31,951 nucleotides of DNA from Selaginella moellendorffii (Eukaryota > Streptophyta > Lycopodiopsida > Selaginellales > Selaginellaceae): NCBI RefSeq assembly GCF_000143415.4, contig NW_003314474.1:6517-38467 (forward strand), given 5' to 3'. How positions within the stretch are numbered: the stretch's first letter is position 1; each line of letters begins with the position of its first letter. Below the pieces are notes generated by a model. That model was not told where the DNA came from. It did not search any database and saw only the letters and a program-made list of their open reading frames with translations. Of this stretch, positions 1-10,331 are shown piece by piece. Both the position numbers and the translations under genes were made by a program.

Positions 1-369
1 ATGATGAATGTTTGGAGCTATTTTTTGGAAGGTTTAAGTTCACTTTGTTGCAATGAGATTTTGAAGTTTAAGCCAAAAACATATATAAAGTGTGAGGAGT
101 TTGCACAACAAGTTACCTTTAGTCACTTATTCATAAAATAGTATCAACAACCATATATTACTACCTTAGATAAAAATAAGAATTTCAAGAATAAACAAGG
201 TGAATAGAAATAGAGGGTGGAGGAGAAATTCCACTATAGAAGCTCATAAAAAATGGTCAATAAAAGTGGTGATTGGTAACCACTAATAGCTTTTTCTAAT
301 CTTAAGCCCTCTATTCCTCCTAATAGGTACAAGTAGTAGCAATCTATGAAACCTACTCCTAGTGTAATA
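1..369. other. AT-rich decayed sequence, no gene seen
   Basis: No open frame of useful length is visible. A weak resemblance to a gag zinc knuckle (Cys-x2-Cys-Gly-Glu, then a His and a Cys after stops) occurs just to the right, near 385-430, so this stretch may be eroded gag of the Ty3/gypsy element that follows. This is a low-confidence inference. Confidence 0.3.
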
Positions 370-962
370 AGTAGTGTGGTGTATTGTTTCTTTTGTGGAG
401 AGGCATGAAATATAATTAGCCATTGAGACTTATGTGGAGCAACTTTTCCAAGGTTGGTCTAGAATTACTAAGGCAATAGGCAAAGCTTAGTATAGGTATT
501 GGTATGATAAGGATTAACATTGCCAAGATGAAACTTATCAAGTGGGAGATTAGGTATAGTTATCCTTATAAAGCTTGAATATTAAAGGATTTTTATCTCA
601 AAAGTTGTTACAACAACCTCTATAACATATTAGTCCCAGAAGATATGTTGGGTGCTAAAGCAAATTGATAATATATTTTATCAATTGGATCTTTCAAAAG
701 AGATGTTAAGTATTCATGATATATATCATATCAATTTACTAGCCCCATATGAGGATTCTGGCCACTCTATGGAAGTTTGTCCAGTTCCAGAAATTGTTGA
801 TAGGGAACTTAAGTACGAAGTAAAAGCTATTTTAGGTATGTATTAGATTAAGTGTTAGAAATATCTTGTTAAATGGAAAGGTTACCCAATATGTGAATGT
901 ACTTGGGAGCCTCTTAGTAATCCTACATATGCTCATGAGCCTATTGGCAAAGAATTAAGATA
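370..962 (+). mobile_element. Decayed Ty3/gypsy integrase C-terminus with chromodomain
   Basis: Around 420-650, frames with several stops read like the integrase tail that precedes a chromodomain, including a Tyr-Gln-Val-Gly-Asp type core. From 652 an open stretch reads YQLDLSKEM, then IHDIYHINLLAPYE, then IVDRELKYEVKAIL. After a stop at 844 it continues YLVKWKGYPICECTWEPLSN to about 935. That is the 'HPVFHVSLLKPY' block plus a chromodomain, as found at the integrase C-terminus of plant and fungal chromoviruses. Stops and frameshifts show it is inactive. Reverse transcriptase follows directly instead of preceding it, so the element is rearranged or is a junction between two copies. Confidence 0.8.
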
Positions 963-1636
963 TCTTTCTGAAAGATTTACCACCAAAGTTACCTTCTAGC
1001 TGTGAAGTTGATATTGTTCTAGGTTTTAAGCCACCCACAAAAGCTCTATACTATTTAAATATTAAGGAGATGGTTGAACTCAAGAAGCAATTTATAGAAC
1101 TTCTTAATAAAAGTCATATCCAACTAAGGCTTTTTTTATGAAAAAGGATAGTACTATGAGGATGTATATCAATTATTAGGCTCTGAACAAAATCATGGCT
1201 AAAAATAGTTATCCTTTTCCTCACATTAATGACTTACTCTTGAAAACTAAGTATTTTATGTAACTTAATTTGCGGTCTAAGTATCATCAAATATGGATGG
1301 TAGATTAAGATGTGGAGAAAACAATCTTTAAAACTCCTTATAGATCCTATGAATTCCTCATTATGTATATAATGCTCCAGCTACATTCAATATATTTATG
1401 GATAGAATATTTAGAAATTATTTAACACATTTTATTGTCCTATATACTGATGATGCTTTAGTATTCAAAGAAATGTTAAAAGCATTTGAAACACTTGTGG
1501 TTAGTGTTTAAAAAGCTACGAGAAAACAAACTATATACTAAGGAAAATATATATGCTTTTGGTCAATTGCATTAAAACTTTCTTGGGTATATAGTATGTA
1601 ATCAAGGTGGATAAAAAAAAGGTAGAAGTGGTGAGG
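963..1636 (+). mobile_element. Decayed Ty3/gypsy reverse transcriptase
   Basis: Reading across stops and frameshifts gives the protease-RT linker (DIFLKDLPPKLPSSCEVDIV, then KPPTKA and ELKKQFIELL). RT blocks follow: KKDSTMRMYINY-ALNKI, YPFPHINDLL, LRSKYHQIWMVD, KTIFKTPYRSYEFLIMY. The catalytic box appears as YTDDALVF at 1443-1466, and KKLRENKLYTKENIYAFGQL and NFLGYIV come after it. These are the ordered motifs of Ty3/gypsy RT. At least four stops interrupt it, so it is a fossil. It ends near 1636, shortly before the miniature LTR element. RNase H and a following integrase are not seen. Confidence 0.85.
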
Positions 1637-1676
1637 TCTTAAGAAGTTCTAAATTACTATATTAGATGTTTATTTA

Positions 1677-1777
1677 TGTAGCACATCCTATCTCTCTCTC
1701 CCTTTAAGCCAATTGGAAAAAGGGTAATGGTTTGATAAAAGAATCTTTAGTGGCTATTTTATCACTATTAAAATACA
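1677..1777 (-). repeat. Left terminal repeat of the TRIM-like element
   Basis: It starts TGTAGCACATCC and ends near CA at 1776-1777. It is about 75-80% similar by eye to 2108-2195. Similarity may run on a few bases into the C-rich run. Confidence 0.55.
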
Positions 1778-2093
1778 CTTACCCCCCCTTTAGAGACTAT
1801 TGACTAACAACCCTTATTGAGATAAAGGGAATCAACACCTTCATTTCCACATTGAATCTACCAATTCTTCCATTGTATACATCAGTTATTCTATGTGAGG
1901 CAATTAATCATCCACCCGTATTGTAATTCTATAGTAACTACCTTCATTTGGGATGCTCTATAGAAGAGGAAGGACGTATGTATGGATGCCTAATACACAT
2001 GATTTCAAATTTAAAAGTAGGAATATACCTTGTTTAAGGGTATATTATATTTTAAATAGCCATTAATCAATGAGAATCGAATTTGTGCCATTT

Positions 2094-2105
2094 GCTTTGA
2101 TACTA
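2094..2105 (-). other. Antisense tRNA-Met primer-binding-site-like sequence
   Basis: Read on the minus strand it is TAGTATCAAAGC, matching 10 of 12 bases of the classic initiator-tRNA primer site. It is placed 2 bp from the TG of the right terminal repeat. Confidence 0.6.
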
Positions 2106-2107
2106 TA

Positions 2108-2195
2108 TGTAATGCATTATATTTCTCTCCTTTTAAGTCAATTAGAAAAAGGGCAATTGCTTGATGAGAGAGCCTTTAGTGGCTATTTATCCACA
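2108..2195 (-). repeat. Right terminal repeat of the TRIM-like element
   Basis: It starts TGTAATGCATTATATTTCTC and ends near CA at 2194-2195. It is homologous to the left copy, with scattered, transition-rich differences. Confidence 0.55.
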
Positions 2196-3649
2196 TTTAT
2201 CCCCCAAGGTTCCAAGGAGCCACGATGATAATATATTTAAATTTCATCCCATGATCACATGCGCTACAGTTTATTTCACAGTTTAACAAGATATTATTAT
2301 AAGTTTGGTTTACAATTTTGAAAGTATTGCCTTTTCTATTGACTTAGTTAATAAAGGGTAATATATTGATTCATTAGACACTAGTTTGCTAATGTACTGG
2401 TCTATAGTTGAAGAAGATCTTGACTTTGGTTCATGTTTTCAAGGGGGATGGTCCAAAGTTGAATTGAGCTCACGAGTTGAGCTCAACTCGACACAAGTCA
2501 ATATAGTTAACTAAAAGTTTTATAAAGGAAATTTAAATTGAAGAAATGATTGAAACATGTAAGTAGTTGAGTCAAAAGTTTCTACTAGAATGAGTTATTT
2601 AAAAATGAGAACCTATCTTTTCTAAAGCTATATTATTTTATAAGACTACTATTACAATTTAATTACATATTTTGACTAATTTTATAGCTGTCATATATTT
2701 ACATACTTTCCCTTCATTTTAAATTTTTTTCTAGGGTTCTTGAGAAGATGAGAAGCAAGGAAAACAACAAACTTTTAAGTAAGAGTTGTAGTTTAAAAAT
2801 ATGTGAGAATGTTAACTTTATTTCACTATTAAAATCTCTATATTAAACTCTTGGTCCTTATTACCCATTTGGAAATGTGGAGACAATTGTCACTATTGAT
2901 AAAAATGCTTTTATTACTTACGAAACAATAGCCTAAAGCAAAAGAAATGAAGAATTGAATAGCATGGTGTAGAGCATCAACAAATCTACTCCATAAAACT
3001 TTTCATAGCACTTTTAATTTATATAATACTTTATATAAAAATCTCCATTTGCTTGATTATATTCCAATCCTCCCATATGAGAAAAATAAGGTATATTTTC
3101 ATAGTGAGCCCCCACTAAGAGTTTTTGGGAGTTGTTTGTGAATAATAATAATAGAAATCAAAATCTTTCGAAAGACTCAAAAGTAATTATATTAAAAAAT
3201 CAAGTCTATCTACATTTTCAAGACTGAAAAATATTCTCGCATAAAAGAATGCCAAAGTGCCAACATGTTCTGCCATTATAATGTGGTCTATATTTCTCTA
3301 GAAAGGTGGTATATGTATAAATAAAAATATGGAGTATGTTATCATCAAAATGATAAAGTATTTATATACATGATAATCTAGAATTCTAGAAGCTCTTATA
3401 CTTATAAGCAAGTTATGATTATGAAGCCTAATTTCCAAAACTGACATTTCAAGAATTTGAGTATTGTTAATGTCATAATAAATAAATCTCATTCCCAAGA
3501 CAAAACTTAATATATAAACTACTAAGAAAAGTTATAGTTGCCATAGTTCTTTTGTTGAGTTCCTTGCAAAGCTAAAAGGTTTATATACAAATGGCTGAAA
3601 GGTTTATATAGGAATGGTTGAAAGGGAAGTCATTACTATTCATAATTAG
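2196..3649. other. AT-rich intergenic sequence without recognisable genes
   Basis: Only short chance frames occur on either strand. An 18-bp perfect palindrome (2473-2490) is the one distinct structure. No LTR, terminal inverted repeat or RNA gene was recognised. Confidence 0.5.
2473..2490. repeat. Perfect 18-bp palindrome
   Basis: CGAGTTGAGCTCAACTCG equals its own reverse complement. The bases before it (GAATTGAGCTCA) repeat the same core, and a related ATGAGTTGAGCTCACAA occurs near 9759, so it may belong to a dispersed repeat. Function is unknown. Confidence 0.7.
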
Positions 3650-3907
3650 CCCCTTAACATTTCATATCAATTTCCACCTCCATCTCTAGGTTCTACCAAC
3701 ATTTCACTTTCACCTCTATATAATGATCCTCTTTCTGCTAGGGGCTTTAGTGAAGCTAAACTAGAGCTCCCTACATATGAAATTCTAGAACTTTTTACTA
3801 AAGAGGGATTGCTTTCAGCACTTCAAAAATAATATCACATGTTTTTGCAAGATCTTGCTCCTAACATGATAGGACAACTTGAAAGCACAAAAAGTTATTA
3901 TATTTGA
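3650..3907 (+). pseudogene. Eroded unidentified reading frame
   Basis: One frame runs about 60 codons before a TAA at 3830 and then 25 more before a TGA. It contains PLYNDPLSARGFSEAKLELP and TYEILELFTKEGLL, a protein-like composition unlike chance AT-rich translation. The family was not recognised. It is probably a remnant of a mobile-element protein. Confidence 0.35.
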
Positions 3908-4993
3908 TGGCTAATATGTTACTATTTTTTGGGTAGGACAAATGGCTTTATAAGTTTACAAACTTTTCTTGAGCATTGTAACAATTGCCCAACAAACTGA
4001 TCTAAAAAATATGCATAGGTGGATATACAATAAATTCAAGAACAAATTACAGACACATATGCATTATCACTTCATGGTGAAGAATAACATCTCCTTGGGA
4101 AACATTACATTTGCTAGTGCAAAATATAGAGTTTTAGGTCACTCTATAGTGAAATATAAAATTTAGGATTGCTTTACTATACTATAGTATTGGTATATAT
4201 ATCTATATATATACATATATAAATGAGATGATACTAGTTGTAGGTAATATATCTTATTCTATAGTGGAATATCCACTATAAAACTATTATAATAAACAAG
4301 GTATTAGAAGTATAGTGTTCCATTTGGGAATGACTCGAAAGAATAAATATATAGACTCTTTTATTGGCTTTGAAATCAACAAAACAGTCATCCTTTTTTA
4401 ATAGGAACTAGTGAAAACATTGAGAGTTTGATTGTAAAGTGCTCAATATGCCTTTTGGTTTTGGGTCAGAAATTCATTTTTATGGGCTTGAATAGTTTTT
4501 ATTGAGCACTACTATGATTGCGGCATAAATGGTGTTAACACGTCACATATAATTATTTATAAGATATTGAAAGATGAGATGATAACATATATATGTGATA
4601 GAGTGATGGTGATATGCAAGAATGACAATTTGAAATTATGAAATTTGACATTGATACTATCACTGATATTTGACACTATCACAAGCATCTGACATTGTTA
4701 CTGATATTTGACATATAACAAGCTTTTCATTTCATGTAAGGATGCAATTAACTTTCTTCTGCCTCATCATCAATATATTAATTCTTTTTATGCCTCCTCC
4801 TATATTGGTATTGTGGAGAAGATTCATCTTGCATTTTTTGAGCTATGGCTTTTACATAGTTGAGGAGACTTCCAAAGCCTCAAATTCTAAAAACTTCATA
4901 TAACTGTGATCTATAAAATAGAACTAAATATTTATTGAAATCTTAATAAATATAATTTACCTCCTTAAGGTTGGAGGCAGCTCACAAAATCCT
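3908..4993. other. AT-rich sequence, no gene seen
   Basis: It contains a (TA)-rich simple stretch around 4191-4222 and a short imperfect tandem repeat at 4644-4722. A 65-codon frame at 3969-4166 has no recognisable motif. Confidence 0.45.
4644..4722. repeat. Imperfect tandem repeat of about 40 bp, two units
   Basis: The pattern TGACATTG, TACTATCACTGATATTTGACA, then ACAAGC is repeated, the second unit with small deletions. It resembles local slippage or duplication. Confidence 0.5.
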
Positions 4994-5560
4994 TTATGCT
5001 AACATTAAGAAATGATGTTCTTCAATAGCAAACACTGATCTACTAGAGTCACATGCTACCTTCACTATAAATCTACCATTTACTGTGTAATCAATCACAA
5101 CACCATCTGAAATATAAGTTACTATGAGAAAAACAAATAAAAAACATTCAACTTTAGCCCAACATGCATTAAGATAGGGATTTTTGATTGCATGACATGA
5201 ATATGAGCAATAAGTCACATTTCATTGCATCATCAATGGAGTTTAAAATCAGTATACTAGAAATGTGCTATAAATCTACTCATCAACAAGGTTAGGTATA
5301 ATGTTAATAGAACTATTGTACCTAGGCAAAACAAGTGCCGCATGATTGCTATCACGAAACCCGTCATGTGTGTTTCTATAAAAGATATGATAAGACCACA
5401 TCATAATTTGGAAAATAAAAAATTTTATAAATTAGATAAAAATATGAAATATCTACTCACCTTTTCAAGCTTCCCTTGGACTCCCTTAGTATCAATGCCA
5501 ACAGGATCAATGATGACCGGGAAGAAAAAGACTTGAAACAAACTTTTGCTACACATATTA
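4994..5560 (-). pseudogene. Eroded unidentified minus-strand coding remnant
   Basis: A 74-codon minus frame (4994-5218) begins TYCSYSCHAIKNPYLNACWA. Upstream, between stops, DGFRDSNHAALVLPRYNSSI reads near 5270-5370. The two pieces look protein-like and lie on the same strand, but no family was recognised. It is probably transposon-derived. Confidence 0.3.
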
Positions 5561-6959
5561 TAAGCTCATAAATTTAGTTGGGGTCATTTGGTAGAAGAAA
5601 GATGATATAGCTAACTTTGAGTATAAGTGTTTATGACAAAAGAAATACATTACGTATGTGGTCAAGTGTGAAAAATTTCTAGTCCTTGACTTTCCCATCA
5701 ATATCTAAAAGACTGTTTGGAAAGTCAAAGAGAATGAAGTCCATAATTGGGAGTAAAAGCCTTTATATCTTTTAGCACCAATGGTTGAACTAATGTTGTA
5801 TGTCCATATTCATGTCATCTTCCATGAAAAATATCAATATTCTATTGTAGGAGCCAATGAAGACACTTATAGTGCCTTGGTGTGTTAGTGGAGAAATATG
5901 ACCAACCTATAGAAGAGCTAAATGAATAAAAAAGCAAGGAATAATATACTACTATCATATGGTGTATTATTGATAAGAGTTTCTCTGACTCCTTGTCATG
6001 AGCATCTCATTATGCTGGAATGAAATTACTACTAATAGTCATTGCTACAAAAAAACATGTGTTATCACCTTTGCTTTGTAAAAGTCATTTTTGCTTACCT
6101 CGAGGTCAATGTAATATTTTGCAAACAACTTGATCATCGTTATTTTCTAGTGGAACCTGGTTTGGATCTTAAATGTCTAATGGTGGAATTGGAACTTGAG
6201 AAAGTGTGTAATTAAGGCATTGACATCGCTAGCACTTATGTTAGTGGAAGTGGCATTGTTATTTCGAGTGATGGTGGAATGTGAGCTTAATCTAGAACTT
6301 CCTCATCCTCCTCTCCATCATTATTTACATCATTATTATTGCTAGCATTGATAACTTCCTCTTGGTTTAGTGTAGGGTCTCCTTCCAACTTTTAAAAGCA
6401 TTTTACTTTCCGTGCCTTTAGAACTCTTGTAAACATTGTTGGGTACATTCTTCCATTCTTTACACCTTTTGCAATAAGTCAAGTGCAAACTAGTACCTTA
6501 AATAGCATGCCTCTATATCAAAGATATCTGTAAACAATATATATTTAGAAAAGATTTTAGAAATTATATTATATCTATAAGCTGTACATTATATGAAATA
6601 AGGCTGACCATATTGGCAATTATAAATTGTTGTGTTTGTAGAGTTCTTTAGCAGTGACCCCTCTTTGATCCCTTTTAATAATGTGTTGACATAGGTGTTG
6701 AAGGACATGAATGTACTATCTGGATATGAGACATAAATCCCTAAGCCCCAAAGTGGAGCAGAAAGGGTGTCACATAGTAGTGGTCAAAGTGGAAGTCCAA
6801 CAAGTGTAACATGTTTGGATTAAAGGCTCTAACTAGGAAAGTCAACAATGGGAGTGGAACTCCGAACGAAGTGCTCAAAGGATGAGCACGAAGAAATCGG
6901 TGAATGAGTCTCTATATGGGGACACAAGAAGGACTAACACATAGCAAGTATTGTAACAC
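5561..6959. other. AT-rich sequence, no gene recognised
   Basis: The minus strand around 6050-6480 shows short acidic, protein-like fragments between stops. No motif, terminal repeat or RNA structure could be assigned. Confidence 0.4.
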
Positions 6960-7345
6960 ATGGAAGTGTTAGGAATGATTCTGAGAAAGAGTCTGGGATG
7001 GAGTTTGATATGGACCCAAGATGGAATTTGAGATGGAGTCCAAGATAGAGTCTGATATGGATTCAAAATGTGAAGTCCGATATAGATCCAAGATGGAGTT
7101 CGAGATGGACTCGAGATGGACCCAAGATGGAGTCTGAGATGGACCCGAGATGGAGTCCAAGGTCAAATCTGAGATGGACCTGAGATGGAGTCCGAGGTTG
7201 AGGCCGAAAAAGAGATTGAGACCGAGACCAAAACTAAGACCAAGATCGAGACCGAGACTGAGACCAAGACTGAGTCCGAGACCAAGCCTGAGATGGAGTT
7301 TGAGACTGAGTTTGAGTCCAAGTCTGAGTCCAAGAGTGAAAGCCC
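6960..7345. repeat. GA-rich minisatellite based on 6- and 12-bp units
   Basis: Variants of GAGATGGAGTCCAAG and GAGACCAAGACTGAG succeed each other for nearly 400 bp, and the unit changes from GAGATGGACCCAAG-like on the left to GAGACCGAGAC-like on the right. Because units are multiples of 3, all frames stay open. One plus frame gives Glu-Thr-Lys repeats (7185-7376) and a minus frame gives Leu-Gly repeats (6969-7352). These open frames follow from the repeat and are not evidence of genes. Confidence 0.8.
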
Positions 7346-8049
7346 AAAGCAATCGTCTCCCAAACCGAGGGTTTAATGAGCTCTAAAAGTATAGTAGGGA
7401 GAGGACTCCAGTTGAGCTAATTTGGCTAGGAAAGGCTAGTGTGACCAAGGAAGGCTATACTCATATGGTGGGTGATGATATAATCACTAAGGAGTCCAAA
7501 GCTAGAGTGAATACGAATGGACAAGTGGGGTAACTTGGTGAAGTGTTCAAGAGCCAACTTTAGCTACCCTGGGAGATCAAATGGTCGATTCTTCCAATCC
7601 AAGTGTGGGTAGCATTACTTACTTGGATACTTCATGTGGCTCATCAGAACCTCGCTCTAGCCACATGGCTAAGGTACCCAAAGGTGGAAGGTGGAGAGAG
7701 TACCACAAGGCTTGCATAAGGCCATAATGTTCCAAAATGTTGTCCTAAAGTTTTAGATTGTGGAAAGGAAGAGGAGTAGTCCTCTTATGTAATGATTAAG
7801 GATGCATTCATATGGCAAGGAAGTCCCAGAGGTCAATGGGACGTAGTGGTTGGGCCTTCAAGCCCTAACCTAGTAATAGTGTTGGCAAACACAATCGGGG
7901 ACGGAGAAAGACTTGGTGGGGATTGAAAAAGAGATGTTGGGAAGGCTATTCCCTATGTCTTTAGGCATCCTAAAGATGCTAAAAAGTGGTTTTGGGATGA
8001 CTACTCATGCATGGATGGCCTAGTCTTTGAGAGACAAGACTATAACACG
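7346..8049. other. Non-coding, probably retroelement internal or flanking sequence
   Basis: GC content is somewhat higher than to the left. It lies between the minisatellite and an LTR-like repeat. Frames are short and no protein motif was recognised. Confidence 0.35.
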
Positions 8050-8311
8050 GGTGGTTTAGGACTACTAAGACAAGGGTAAATAGATATAACCTTACCGTAA
8101 CAAACTAATTTATTTGTAATACCTTTGGGGGGTTAATAATAGAATTGGATATGTGGGGCACTTGGACCAAGTGCAAAGGCTGAGTGGCATAAATGCCATT
8201 CATGGGGTTAACAAATCTCTAAATTTGGAATAGGTTGTGAGTAAGACTCTTCCAAGTGGTTAGAAATGTGGTCAAGTAACTAAAGTAGAATGGAAAATTT
8301 TGTTGTTTACA
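8050..8311 (+). repeat. LTR-like repeat copy A
   Basis: It shares GGGTAAATAGATATA, GGATATG, AGTGGCATAAATGCCATT, TCCAAGTGGTTAGA and ACTAAAGTAGAATG with copy C. It ends TTTACA at 8311. The left edge is approximate. Confidence 0.7.
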
Positions 8312-9147
8312 ATTTGGTATTGAAGTTGTTCTTTAGTTTGACTTTTATTGGTAGTCGAGTATATCACCACTCATAATTGTATTAGAAGGCCCTAGAAATG
8401 GGCCTATCCTCGAGGAGTAGCATGTTAAGATAGCATAACTCTCCACTTTAGTTCATACGTGAATATATTGGCAATGTAGTGGATAAAAATAAGCCAATAA
8501 GGGAACAATTTTGGGATCTTGAGAACAATAAAAGGTTTTCCTTAAAGAGTTAAGGATGTGATCCAGATAAGTGTTTGATTTAGCAAATTGACTAATGTGG
8601 TTGTTGTAAACAACTATAGTTGGGATCACAGGAAGGATGAAAACTCCAAAACAATAAAAAAGTCATAGGATTATCCTCATATAGTTGAGGATGGTGCTTA
8701 TGAATTTGAGACGAGAATTAATGACCATGGGAGGTTAAATACAGATAAAAACATAAGTCCTTGAAACGGTAGCCAAGGCTACTTTTAATAAATACTAGAA
8801 CAACTTAATGGATTGGGAGTGTACTTAAAGGATGAATCGGTATTCTCATCATTTAGACGGATAGTCTTAAGGGCCAAAGGTAGCCCACAGGGAACAAAGA
8901 ATAATTAAGTGTCGAAATAACACTTGCAAAGATGGTTTTTATAAATAGGACATGAATAATAAATTATATTCTAATAAGCTAGCATCTCAAAAGTAGCCGT
9001 AAGACTAGAACCTTATAAATTATCAAATTAATAAAGTCCAAAAGCTGGATGGCTTAGTCGAGTTGAGGGATGGTCCTAAAATATTGGTGAAATCTTTTAG
9101 ATTGAGGTGGGTTGTACTTTACAAAGTATTGTGAGGATCATAAGATC

Positions 9148-9372
9148 TATAAGCAACTAATTTTCCATTCTACTTTAGTCACTTAACCACACCTTCGACC
9201 ACTTGGAGGAGCCTCACTCACAACCTCCATAAATCTTACTCCGGACTTGGGGACTTATTAGCTTTATGAATGGCATTTATGCCACTCAACCTTTGCACTT
9301 AATCCAAGTGCTTTATGTATCTTATTCTATGATTGATAAACATATATATACATTACCCCAGTCCCAAAGGGA
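9148..9372 (-). repeat. LTR-like repeat copy B, inverted
   Basis: Its reverse complement shares GCACTTGG, AAGTGCAAAGGTTGAGTGG, CATAAATGCCATTCATAA and ACTAAAGTAGAATGGAAAAT with copy A. The terminal TTACA has become TTATA. Copies A and B could form a long hairpin if transcribed together. Confidence 0.7.
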
Positions 9373-10059
9373 TCAAAATAACATTAAGAGTGCACTTTTA
9401 GATAAATAAGTGAAACTATAAGCATGAACGCCCAATGCTGCACTTAGGTCGTCTGCCTCTCAAGTGACTCCATTGCAAGACTTGAAGCCACTTGCTATAC
9501 TCCATAATCTGCGAGACTTGCCATGAAGTGCTCCACCACTAACGTGCTTCTGCTGCCAAACTAGTGTCCAAACGTGATAAAACTCCAACTTGTAGCTCCA
9601 TATGAAGTGTAAACATCCTCTAACTCAAGGCTAGAGTGTGCTAGCCTCTCATATGAGACAAGTGCACTAGTTCATCTTCAATAAAGTCCTACCCTTGTAA
9701 TAGGGACTAAAGAAAGGGCATGAACCTCCTTTGAGCCTAAGTAGGTTTTAAGCTTATGAGTTCATGAGTTGAGCTCACAACTTCTCAAACACAAGGAAAA
9801 TATTGGTTTGTCCTGAACCAACATCTTTTCATTTTTCAAATTTTGATTTAATCTATATTTCCAAGTAAATTCGACCAATAAAATACAAAAATAAATATAG
9901 ATCAAAACACTAAAAGCAATCTAGAAACGACAATGTGTGGCAATAGGTTGAGCAATAGAAGATAAATTCAAACCTGTATCAACTAATATAGAGAGAATGC
10001 AAAGCTTGCTTGATAGATGTGATGGTTGACCTTGTTTTTTTTAACATATTAGTAGGGTT
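9373..10059. other. Interior of the candidate LTR element, no coding frame
   Basis: It contains short unrelated frames only. Near 9749-9790 a motif related to the palindrome at 2473 recurs (GAGTTGAGCTCACAA). No polypurine tract could be fixed immediately left of copy C. Confidence 0.35.
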
Positions 10060-10331
10060 TAAAGTTTGGGTTAATAAAGCCAGGGTAAATGGATATAGCC
10101 TTAGTGTAATAGGTTGATATATCGATAGTACATTTGGGGGGTTGATCATGGGATTGGATATGTGAAGCATTTGCACCAAGTGTAAAGACTAAGTGGCATA
10201 AATGCCATTTATAAGGTTAGTAAGTCCCTAAGTCTGGAATAAAACTTATGGAGGTTGTGAGTGAAACTTCTCCAAGTGGTTAGAGATGTGGTTAAATGAC
10301 TAAAGTAGAATGAAAAATTTAGTCGCTTACA
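10060..10331 (+). repeat. LTR-like repeat copy C
   Basis: It is a direct copy of A ending GCTTACA at 10331. It abuts the end of an eroded minus-strand reading frame (10327-10785), so the family may have inserted into or beside that sequence. Confidence 0.7.

Larger units (their letters stand above)
1677..2195 (-). mobile_element. Candidate miniature LTR retrotransposon (TRIM-like)
   Basis: Two diverged direct repeats of about 90-100 bp, both starting TGTA (1677 and 2108), share the pattern CTCTCTCCCTTTAAGCCAAT, an A/G-rich stretch, then CTTTAGTGGCTATTT. The segment between them (about 330 bp) has no coding potential. Two bases left of the right repeat lies GCTTTGATACTA, the complement of a tRNA-iMet primer-binding site (10 of 12 matches to TGGTATCAGAGC). 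That is the spacing expected for an LTR element on the minus strand. A C-rich run just right of the left repeat (1781-1788) fits an antisense polypurine tract. The flanking TTTA on both sides may be a target duplication, but the DNA is AT-rich. The right edge of each repeat is uncertain. Confidence 0.55.
8050..10331 (+). mobile_element. Candidate non-autonomous LTR element with a nested inverted LTR copy
   Basis: Copies A (about 8050-8311) and C (about 10060-10331) are direct repeats of about 250 bp, both ending TTACA. Three bases after copy A is TGGTATTGAAGT, which matches the tRNA-iMet primer site at 8 of 12 positions with all four differences being transitions. The roughly 1.75-kb interior has no coding frame but contains a third, inverted copy B (9148-9372). 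The simplest reading is a decayed non-autonomous LTR element with a solo LTR of the same family inserted inside. The left border of the repeats was not resolved. Confidence 0.5.

Noticed and set aside
6969-7376. Four overlapping open frames of 63-127 codons on both strands
   Set aside because: They are by-products of a triplet-phased GA-rich minisatellite; composition is only Leu/Gly or Glu/Thr/Lys repeats and no start context or domain is present.
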